The notes under the pieces: model-generated
Seen by the model: the letters and a program-made list of their open reading frames with translations, nothing else
Told to the model about the DNA's origin: nothing
Databases searched by the model: none
Source: Bacteroidota bacterium
GTDB lineage: Bacteria > Bacteroidota > Bacteroidia > Chitinophagales > Chitinophagaceae
DNA length: 64,000 nt
NCBI GenBank assembly: GCA_023423405.1
Contig: JAFAFR010000014.1
Location: forward strand, 124,001-188,000
Direction: 5' to 3'
Shown here: positions 16,720 to 22,902 of the stretch, piece by piece
Layout: every line of letters starts with the position of its first letter
Numbering within the stretch: the first letter of the stretch is position 1
Program-made: the position numbers and the translations under genes

Positions 16720-17160
16720 ATGATGCACAAAACTAGCGATAATATCGGGTTTCACTATCTTATTAAGGGATTCTCCTTTGGCCGGCGGCAGGCCTGCAAG
16801 GACTTTATCCGGCAACTGTTTAAGCGGGAGAAAACAAGGCTGGAATCCCTGACCTATATTTTCTGCGATGACCATTATCTCCTGGAAATCAACCGCCAGT
16901 ACCTGCAGCACGATTATTTCACCGATATCATCAGTTTTGACCTTTCCGAGCCTGGCGCACCCGTTACCGGGGAAATTTACATCAGCATCGACCGGGTGCG
17001 CGACAATGCCCGGCAGCACCAGGAAAGTTTTCAGCGGGAGCTCCACCGGGTGATCTTCCACGGCGCCTTGCATTTGTGCGGCTACAAGGACAAAACCCCA
17101 AAGGAAGAAAAGCAGATGCGGGCCAAGGAAGAAGAATACCTGGACCGTTATTTTGGCTAA
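16720..17160 (+). CDS. ybeY: Endoribonuclease YbeY (rRNA maturation)
   Basis: UPF0054 metal-dependent RNase of 146 aa needed for 16S rRNA 3'-end processing and ribosome quality control. The signature HGALHLCGYKDKTPKEE contains the HxxxHxxGYxD-like zinc site, with lysine in place of the usual Asp region H. DDHYLLEINRQYL and FTDIISFDL are the conserved N-terminal strands. The start is ATG 16720 or the adjacent ATG 16723; a -7-like box ends 4 nt before the second, favouring a leaderless mRNA. A parS-type palindrome begins right after the stop. Confidence 0.92.
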   Translation: MMHKTSDNIGFHYLIKGFSFGRRQACKDFIRQLFKREKTRLESLTYIFCDDHYLLEINRQYLQHDYFTDIISFDLSEPGAPVTGEIYISIDRVRDNARQHQESFQRELHRVIFHGALHLCGYKDKTPKEEKQMRAKEEEYLDRYFG

Positions 17161-17176
17161 AGTTCCACGTGGAACA
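17161..17176. other. parS-like ParB-binding palindrome (site 1)
   Basis: AGTTCCACGTGGAACA contains the 14-bp perfect palindrome GTTCCACGTGGAAC, a well-known parS core in several phyla. It starts at the base after the ybeY stop. The outer bases are A and A instead of T and A, so it departs from full symmetry by one position. ParB (Spo0J) binding is inferred; parA and parB are not in the window. Confidence 0.8.
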
Positions 17177-17368
17177 TCCCGCTACGAGTTAAGGGAATGC
17201 GCAGGCTTAAGTAGAAGCTATAGAGCCGGCAGCTTGGACCATCGTCCAGAGTTGAGCTGTTTAGAAGGAACAGATAGCAGCTATACACATGTACTTGCGC
17301 GTAATGGGAACATTATCCGTGCTGCTTTATGGAAACAAATAGCAGGCATACACATATAGGCAGGCGTC
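17177..17368. other. Gene-free stretch with hairpin and imperfect direct repeat
   Basis: About 190 bp between parS site 1 and the end of the DUF6326-like gene. I see no credible gene. A small hairpin (TGGAC-CATC-GTCCA, 17235-17248) is present, and two 20-mers at 17274-17293 and 17339-17358 agree at 17 of 20 positions (core ATACACAT). A frame running across the palindrome (17153-17359) encodes nothing I recognise. It may be decayed sequence or a structured RNA; neither is demonstrated. Confidence 0.4.
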
Positions 17369-17797
17369 CTATTGAATTTTTGTTTTGGGCCAGGTCCAGG
17401 CCTTTATAACAATTATGGCCGTTACTACACTTTCAAGAAAAGAAAGAAAAACATAGAACGATCTCCATCCAGATAGGGAAGCTATTCCTACCAGTAATGT
17501 GAATATTGTAAAAAATACGCCCACCCCAATATTTAGCCACCTGGTTAATGTTGGTTTTAGCATCAATGATAAAAAAATCATCAAAGCCGGAATCGTTAAT
17601 ATTGCCGTTGCTACAAATAGCTTTGCAGGGCTGTCCAGCATATTTTGCCCATTTAAAAGACTGTCTACTTTTCCAGGCACATATAGTTCAAAATAGTCGC
17701 CGTATATGTAACAAAACATTACGGCTGTCCACAAAGCAGAAACTTGTATCCTGATATTTACTGTATAATTCTCCAATATCTGCTTTTTGTCAGCCAT
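17369..17797 (-). CDS. Small membrane protein, DUF6326-like
   Basis: Predicted inner-membrane protein of 142 aa with four hydrophobic segments (about 20-35, 60-78, 88-108 and 115-133) and a basic C-terminus ending WTWPKTKIQ. The opening NYTVNIRIQVSALWTAVMFCYIYGDY resembles the DUF6326 family; its function is unknown. Its base composition differs from the surroundings: two sampled 60-bp lines are about 36 percent G+C, against about 52 percent in the start of mnmG. It lies between the two parS palindromes. Recent acquisition is plausible. Confidence 0.7.
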   Translation of the reverse strand: MADKKQILENYTVNIRIQVSALWTAVMFCYIYGDYFELYVPGKVDSLLNGQNMLDSPAKLFVATAILTIPALMIFLSLMLKPTLTRWLNIGVGVFFTIFTLLVGIASLSGWRSFYVFLSFLESVVTAIIVIKAWTWPKTKIQ

Positions 17798-17920
17798 AGA
17801 TATATTTGTCTAACAAGACGGACACTCCCATCTTTTGTTACAGAGACTGTCACAATTACCAGCAATCTACTGTGCGGGAAAATGTTCCGGGAGACTGCTA
17901 AAATCCCTCAAACCCTTAGT

Positions 17921-17936
17921 TGTTCCACGTGGAACA
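17921..17936. other. parS-like ParB-binding palindrome (site 2)
   Basis: TGTTCCACGTGGAACA is a perfect 16-bp palindrome identical to parS sites of the TGTTCCACGTGGAACA type. It lies 46 bp upstream of the mnmG start. Read in frame with mnmG it encodes the spurious N-terminus FHVEH often seen in over-extended MnmG annotations. Site 1 is 745 bp away on the other side of the DUF6326-like gene. Confidence 0.9.
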
Positions 17937-17957
17937 CGCCGGACGATTTTCCTTTTG

Positions 17958-17965
17958 TAATTTCG
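17958..17965 (+). promoter_or_regulatory. -7-like element of mnmG
   Basis: TAATTTCG fits TAnnTTTG at 7 of 8 positions, with C for T at position 7. The same TAnnTTCG form occurs before the foldase gene, dnaN and the glycosyltransferase. It is 17 nt before the mnmG ATG. Confidence 0.45.
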
Positions 17966-17982
17966 TGCCTCAATTATTCCCG

Positions 17983-19851
17983 ATGTTCCCTGATTATGAT
18001 GTTATAGTGGTGGGTGCCGGTCATGCCGGTTGTGAAGCGGCAGCGGCCGCTGCCAATATGGGCAGCAAGGTGTTGCTGGTCACCATGAATATGCAAACCA
18101 TCGCCCAAATGAGCTGCAACCCGGCCATGGGCGGCATTGCAAAGGGACAGATCGTGCGGGAAATTGACGCCCTGGGCGGTTACAGTGGCATTGTTACCGA
18201 CAAGAGCATGATCCAGTTTCGCATGTTGAATCTTTCCAAGGGGCCAGCCATGTGGAGTCCCCGTGCCCAAAACGACCGCATGCTGTTTGCCGCGACCTGG
18301 CGCGAAATGCTGGAGCAAACGCCCAACGTGGATTTCTACCAGGACATGGTAAAGGGACTTCTTATCAGAGACGGCAGGGCAGGAGGTGTTATCACCGGCC
18401 TGGGACACGAGATCAAAGCCAAATCGGTGGTCATTACCAGCGGCACCTTCCTCAATGGTATCATTCACATTGGCGAAAAGAAATTCGGCGGGGGCCGGGT
18501 AGCAGAAAAAGCCGCTTCCGGCATCACAGAACAGTTGGTGGACCTGGGCTTTGAAGCCGATCGCCTCAAAACCGGCACACCACCCCGCATCGACGGGAGA
18601 AGCCTCGACTATTCCAAAATGGAAGAACAGAAAGGCGACGAGCAGATCGTTGGCTTTTCTTACCTCGATAAAGTAACCATCCGTCCCGAACAACAAAAGA
18701 GCTGCTTTATCAGCTATACCAATTCCACCACCCATGAGATCCTGAAAACCGGCTTCGACCGGAGCCCCATGTACACCGGCCGGATAGAAGGCGTGGGTCC
18801 CCGGTACTGCCCTTCCATCGAAGACAAGATCAACCGCTTTGCCGACCGTGAACGGCACCAGATCTTCGTGGAACCCGAAGGCTGGAATACCGTGGAAATT
18901 TATGTGAACGGATTCAGCACCTCCCTTCCCGAAGATGTGCAGTATAAGGCGCTGACCACCATTCCCGGCTTTGAAAAGGCAAAAATGTTTCGCCCGGGTT
19001 ATGCCATCGAATACGATTATTTTCCGCCTACCCAGCTCAGTTATTCGCTGGAGACCAAACAAATTGAGAACCTTTTCTTCGCGGGACAAATCAACGGCAC
19101 CACCGGTTACGAAGAAGCCGCCTGCCAGGGGCTGATGGCTGGTATCAACGCTCACCTGAAAGCCAGCGAAAAAGACCCCTTTATCCTGAGCCGGAGCGAT
19201 GCCTATATTGGTGTACTGATAGACGATCTTATCAGCAAGGGAACCGAAGAACCCTATCGCATGTTCACCAGCCGTGCCGAATTCCGCACCCTCTTGCGCC
19301 AGGACAATGCCGACCTTCGCCTGACAGAAGCCAGTTACCGTATGGGATTGGCCAGCCAGGAAAGAATGGAAAAAGTGTTGCAGAAAAAAGCGGCCACGGA
19401 AGAAATCAAAACCCTGCTCCAGGACATCTCGCTGGAACCCGCCAATATCAACGGATATCTTGATTCCATCCAATCGGCCCCCCTGCAGCAAAAACAAAAA
19501 GCAGCGCAATTGCTGTTAAGGCCCAATATCAATTTGATCGATCTGGTGAAGGCTGATGCGGGACTCCGTGCCGTCCTTTCGGCCTATTCGCCCGATGCCC
19601 TATTGCAGGCAGAGATCCAACTGAAATATCAGGTATACATCGAAAAGGAGAAAGACCTGGTCAGCCGCATGAACCAGATGGAATCACTGGAAATACCCGA
19701 AAGCTTTGACTACAGCAGGATACAGTCCATCAGCAACGAAGCCCGCGAAAAGCTAAAAAAAATCCGGCCGCGTACCCTTGGGCAAGCGAGCCGGATCAGT
19801 GGTATCAATCCCAGCGATGTGCAGATCCTAATGGTCTACATGGGAAGATAA
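17983..19851 (+). CDS. mnmG: tRNA uridine-34 carboxymethylaminomethyl modification enzyme MnmG (GidA)
   Basis: FAD-dependent enzyme of 622 aa that, with MnmE, installs cmnm5U at wobble uridine 34 of tRNA. The dinucleotide-binding motif VVVGAGHAGCEAA follows the start directly. GxPPRIDGRS-type sequence (TGTPPRIDGRS), the catalytic cysteines in CNPAMGG and PRYCPSIEDK, and the C-terminal RPRTLGQASRISGINPSDV are all present. The start is ATG 17983 (MFPDYDVIVVG); an upstream TTG frame (17920) only translates the parS palindrome. Location beside parS fits the known tendency of gidA to lie near replication origins. Confidence 0.95.
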   Translation: MFPDYDVIVVGAGHAGCEAAAAAANMGSKVLLVTMNMQTIAQMSCNPAMGGIAKGQIVREIDALGGYSGIVTDKSMIQFRMLNLSKGPAMWSPRAQNDRMLFAATWREMLEQTPNVDFYQDMVKGLLIRDGRAGGVITGLGHEIKAKSVVITSGTFLNGIIHIGEKKFGGGRVAEKAASGITEQLVDLGFEADRLKTGTPPRIDGRSLDYSKMEEQKGDEQIVGFSYLDKVTIRPEQQKSCFISYTNSTTHEILKTGFDRSPMYTGRIEGVGPRYCPSIEDKINRFADRERHQIFVEPEGWNTVEIYVNGFSTSLPEDVQYKALTTIPGFEKAKMFRPGYAIEYDYFPPTQLSYSLETKQIENLFFAGQINGTTGYEEAACQGLMAGINAHLKASEKDPFILSRSDAYIGVLIDDLISKGTEEPYRMFTSRAEFRTLLRQDNADLRLTEASYRMGLASQERMEKVLQKKAATEEIKTLLQDISLEPANINGYLDSIQSAPLQQKQKAAQLLLRPNINLIDLVKADAGLRAVLSAYSPDALLQAEIQLKYQVYIEKEKDLVSRMNQMESLEIPESFDYSRIQSISNEAREKLKKIRPRTLGQASRISGINPSDVQILMVYMGR

Positions 19852-19870
19852 CATATTGTTTTTCAACAAA

Positions 19871-21142
19871 TTATGAATTTACCCGGGCCTTAGGGCGAAA
19901 GTTTCCTTTACCCGAACGATTGCCGTAACCGGGTGTGGGCCTGCGGCTATTGCCATTGACGGCCACCGGCGCCAACTGCTGGGGAGCCTGCGGTTTCTGC
20001 ACCTGGTCGGGTACCGTAAAAGCAATTTCCTTCACGGGGATCTTCTTTCCAATCAATTTCTCGATGTCGCGGATATAAGCCCTTTCTTCCTGGTCACAAA
20101 AAGAAATGGCCGTTCCTGAGGCGCCCGCACGGCCGGTACGGCCAATACGATGCACATAGGTTTCCGCCACATTGGGAACCTCAAAATTGATCACCCAGGC
20201 CAGCGAATCGATGTCGATACCCCGGGCAGCGATATCGGTTGCCACCAGTATCCGCAGCTTACCTGCTTTGAAAGCCGTCAGCGCATTCTGCCGTTGGCCC
20301 TGGGTCTTATCTCCATGAATAGCCGCGGCTGATATGCCGGAACGATTGAGAAATTTCGCCGTTTTATCTGCGCCATATTTAGTGCGCGTAAACACCAATA
20401 CGGGGTTCATTTCCTCGCGCTTCAACAATTCCAGCAGCAGGTATTTCTTTTCGTCCTTCGTCGCAAAATAGAGCTCCTGCTGTACCGTTTCGGCGGTAGA
20501 GGATACCGGGTCCACGGCTATGCTTTTTGGACGCACCAGGATGGTATCGGCTAGTTGGCGGATCTCCGCCGGCATGGTGGCTGAAAAAAACAGGGACTGT
20601 CTTTTTACAGGAATAATTTTCAGAACTTTTTTTACGTCGTGGATGAAACCCATGTCCAGCATGCGGTCGGCTTCATCAAGAATAAAATAACGCAGTTTGT
20701 CGAGGCTGATGAGCTGCTGCGAAACCAGGTCGAGCAAACGGCCCGGCGTTGCGATCAGAATGTCTATTCCCTTCTGCAGGGCCTGTACCTGCGGCACCTG
20801 GGAAACGCCACCGAATATGGTCATGCTTTTGAAACCCAGGTATTTTCCATAATCGCGGAAACTTTCCTCTACCTGTATGGCCAGCTCGCGGGTAGGCGTC
20901 AATACCAGTACCTGGATGCCGCCTTTCAGTAAACCGTTTTTACGGTCGGCGTCTAATAACTGTAATACGGGGATCGCAAACCCGGCGGTTTTTCCGGTGC
21001 CTGTTTGTGCACAGGCCATAAGATCTTCCCTGTTCAAAACAACAGGAATGGCTTTTTCCTGTATGGGTGTGGGCTGGGTATATCCAGCATCGGCCAATGC
21101 CCGTAATATGGGGTCAATGACCGCTAAATCGGTAAAATGCAA
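19871..21142 (-). CDS. DEAD-box RNA helicase, RhlE-like
   Basis: ATP-dependent RNA helicase of 423 aa. Motifs in order: Q motif (GYTQPTPIQ), Walker A AQTGTGKT, PTRELAIQ, TPGRLLD, DEAD as ILDEADRML, SAT as FFSATMP, VLVFTRTK, ATDIAARGID and HRIGRTGRAG. A short basic, low-complexity tail (about 385-423) resembles RhlE-type RNA-binding tails. I prefer the TTG at 21142 (MHFTDLAVIDPIL), which begins where RhlE proteins begin; GTG 21193 would add 17 residues without homology. Likely acts in ribosome assembly or RNA turnover. Confidence 0.88.
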   Translation of the reverse strand: MHFTDLAVIDPILRALADAGYTQPTPIQEKAIPVVLNREDLMACAQTGTGKTAGFAIPVLQLLDADRKNGLLKGGIQVLVLTPTRELAIQVEESFRDYGKYLGFKSMTIFGGVSQVPQVQALQKGIDILIATPGRLLDLVSQQLISLDKLRYFILDEADRMLDMGFIHDVKKVLKIIPVKRQSLFFSATMPAEIRQLADTILVRPKSIAVDPVSSTAETVQQELYFATKDEKKYLLLELLKREEMNPVLVFTRTKYGADKTAKFLNRSGISAAAIHGDKTQGQRQNALTAFKAGKLRILVATDIAARGIDIDSLAWVINFEVPNVAETYVHRIGRTGRAGASGTAISFCDQEERAYIRDIEKLIGKKIPVKEIAFTVPDQVQKPQAPQQLAPVAVNGNSRRPTPGYGNRSGKGNFRPKARVNS

Positions 21143-21305
21143 AACAAAAACTTTAATTGATAAAATATGGTAAGGCTGACATGTAACAGTCACTTTACCC
21201 GCCTTACAAACGAAACCATCAAACGATGCAAGTCGAAGAGAGGAAACGATGATAAGAAATGCAAAACTAACTCATTTACACGAGACTATCTGTTAAAAAA
21301 ATGAA

Positions 21306-22322
21306 CTATCCTATCAAACCCGCGGCCCGGCTGATTTCCAGCATCCGGTCGATAGGCTTTTTAGCAGCTATCCGCAGCGATTCTTCCATCTGGATCTCCG
21401 GAGTTTCGTATTCCATGCACAGGTATAATTTCTCCAGGGTGTTCAGTTTCATATGCGGACAATCATTGCACGCGCAACTGTTATCGGGCGGAGCGGGAAT
21501 AAAACTTTTCTCCGGACTGCTCTTCTGCATCTGGTGCAGGATACCGGTTTCGGTGGCAACAATATATTCCCGGGCACTGTCCTGCTGTGTATATTTCAGC
21601 AGTTGTGTGGTGCTTCCCACGTAGTCGGCTATGCGAAGCAGCGGATCCTCGCATTCGGGATGCGCAATGAGTTTTGCCTGCGGATGCCGCACTTTCAGCC
21701 GGGTTATCTTTTCCAGGCTGAAAATTTCATGGACCATGCAGGCGCCATTCCACAGGAGCATGTTCCTACCCGTTTTTTTATTCAAATAAGCCCCCAGGTT
21801 CTTGTCGGGTGCAAAAATGATGGGTTGGTCGGCCGGAATGCTTTCGATGATTTTTTCGGCATTACTGCTCGTGCAAATGATATCGCTCAGGGCCTTGATG
21901 TCTGCGGTGCAGTTGATATAGGAAACAACAATGTGGTCGGGATGCTGTTCTTTGAAGGCGCGAAACGGTCCCGCAGGTGCAGAATCGGCCAGGGAGCAGC
22001 CGGCTTTCAGATCGGGTAGCAATACCTTTTTGGTGGGGTTCAGGATCTTGGCCGTTTCGGCCATAAAATGCACGCCGGCAAAAACAATGATATCGGCATT
22101 GGTTTTTTCGGCTTGCTGCGCCAGGCCCAGGCTGTCGCCAATATAATCGGCCACGTCCTGGATATCGGCCTCCTGGTAATAGTGCGCCAGCAGGATGGCA
22201 TTTTTTTCCTTTTTGAGTCGCTCGATCTCGGCAAACATATCGAGGCGCGGATCAATTTCAATGTCGAGGAAACCGACCTTTTCAACCGATGCTCTCGCTT
22301 CATCCATGTTTATAACTGCCAT
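21306..22322 (-). CDS. nadA: Quinolinate synthase A
   Basis: 4Fe-4S enzyme of 338 aa that condenses iminoaspartate with dihydroxyacetone phosphate to quinolinate in de novo NAD synthesis. Landmarks: LLAHYYQEADIQDVADYIGDSLGLA near the N-terminus, GVHFMAETAKIL, the cysteine in LKAGCSLAD, NCTADIKA, WNGACMVHEIF, HPECEDPLLRIADYVGST, and CNDCPHMKLNTLEKLYL. The start ATG lies at the edge of the very AT-rich tract of the proposed origin, so its promoter would overlap that region. NadB and NadC are not in the window. Confidence 0.95.
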   Translation of the reverse strand: MAVINMDEARASVEKVGFLDIEIDPRLDMFAEIERLKKEKNAILLAHYYQEADIQDVADYIGDSLGLAQQAEKTNADIIVFAGVHFMAETAKILNPTKKVLLPDLKAGCSLADSAPAGPFRAFKEQHPDHIVVSYINCTADIKALSDIICTSSNAEKIIESIPADQPIIFAPDKNLGAYLNKKTGRNMLLWNGACMVHEIFSLEKITRLKVRHPQAKLIAHPECEDPLLRIADYVGSTTQLLKYTQQDSAREYIVATETGILHQMQKSSPEKSFIPAPPDNSCACNDCPHMKLNTLEKLYLCMEYETPEIQMEESLRIAAKKPIDRMLEISRAAGLIG

Positions 22323-22373
22323 AATAACTACTATAATTAATTATTTATATAAAATACCTATTACTATTAGGGC

Positions 22374-22513
22374 TGTGGATATGGGGATAAGAAATTTTAA
22401 AACCCTTGGAAATACCAAAATTAGCTGCTTATCCACCTATTTCCACAAAAAATCCACGCGGCGAGTCAAGTCCTGGCTCAGGAAAGAGACCGCTTTTCAA
22501 CAGTTGTGGATCC
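22374..22513. other. Left DnaA-box-like cluster
   Basis: Candidates: 22374-22382 (minus, ATATCCACA), 22382-22390 (minus, TTATCCCCA), 22429-22437 (plus, TTATCCACC), 22439-22447 (plus, ATTTCCACA), 22450-22458 (plus, AAATCCACG, weak) and 22505-22513 (minus, GGATCCACA, weak). The three plus-strand boxes start 10 and 11 bp apart, that is on one face of the helix, as expected for cooperative DnaA loading. The cluster begins 4 bp after the AT-rich tract. Confidence 0.55.
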
Positions 22514-22658
22514 TTTTCATACTGTAAAACAATTTACCGGAGCTCCTGTTGACAGGGCGGGTACAAATTGCCGGTTTTCCATGGCTCTGTTTCCCCTTGC
22601 CGGGAACCCGGTGACTTTTCCTGTTATTATCCCCTGTCGCCCGGTGCCAAAAACCGTG

Positions 22659-22823
22659 ATTTCCACCAAAAAACGGCTGAATCCACAGCCGGCTGTTAAA
22701 AGAGGTTTCACAGGGAAAGACCGTGAAACCATTTGTATAAAGTAATATATGATTAAAGCGACATGTATTTTCCACATATACGCTGAAATGCTGATTTGTC
22801 CTGTATTCCAGCCATTTTCCACA
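22659..22823 (+). other. Right DnaA-box-like cluster
   Basis: Plus-strand 9-mers at 22659-22667 (ATTTCCACC, two mismatches), 22679-22687 (GAATCCACA, weak), 22768-22776 and 22815-22823 (both TTTTCCACA, exact fits to TTWTNCACA). The two exact boxes share a flanking context and are 47 bp apart. Confidence 0.5.
22704..22730. repeat. Inverted repeat GGTTTCAC / GTGAAACC in the oriC candidate
   Basis: Two perfect 8-bp arms (22704-22711 and 22723-22730) are separated by 11 nt. The arms equal the two halves of the other common parS form (GTTTCAC/GTGAAAC) pulled apart. It could be a hairpin or a protein site; no poly-T tail follows, so it is not a terminator. Confidence 0.5.
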
Positions 22824-22847
22824 ATTTGTTCATATGTCTAATTTCCT

Positions 22848-22855
22848 TATTTTCG
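22848..22855 (+). promoter_or_regulatory. -7-like element of the foldase gene
   Basis: TATTTTCG fits the TAnnTTCG variant used upstream of mnmG. It lies 47 nt before the ATG at 22903. Confidence 0.4.
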
Positions 22856-22902
22856 CTCCTCATTTTTTGAGGAACACCATAATATAATAATTAAGCAGAA
22901 TC

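Larger units (their letters stand above)
22323..22902. other. Candidate chromosomal replication origin (oriC)
   Basis: A 580-bp gene-free segment between divergent nadA and a foldase gene, the longest in the window. It combines (a) a roughly 90 percent A+T tract at 22321-22370 that could be the unwinding element and (b) two clusters of DnaA-box-like 9-mers. Two boxes match TTWTNCACA exactly and at least four more have one mismatch; my estimate for random sequence is about one in total. The parS palindromes 5-6 kb away and dnaN 4 kb away agree. dnaA is absent, and no gene-strand switch is evident, so this stays a candidate. Confidence 0.6.

Noticed and set aside
17153..17359. 68-codon frame starting inside ybeY and crossing parS site 1
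   Set aside because: Its first residues after the ybeY overlap are the translated palindrome (VPRGTS), and the rest matches no family; treated as non-coding.
17974..19509. Long minus-strand open frame of 511 codons opposite mnmG
   Set aside because: It is the antisense shadow of a strongly recognised gene; the translation has no family features and owes its length to the codon bias of mnmG.
22497..22822. Short open frames in the origin candidate
   Set aside because: Low-complexity, mutually overlapping and without homology; the nucleotide features (boxes, AT tract) explain the segment better.
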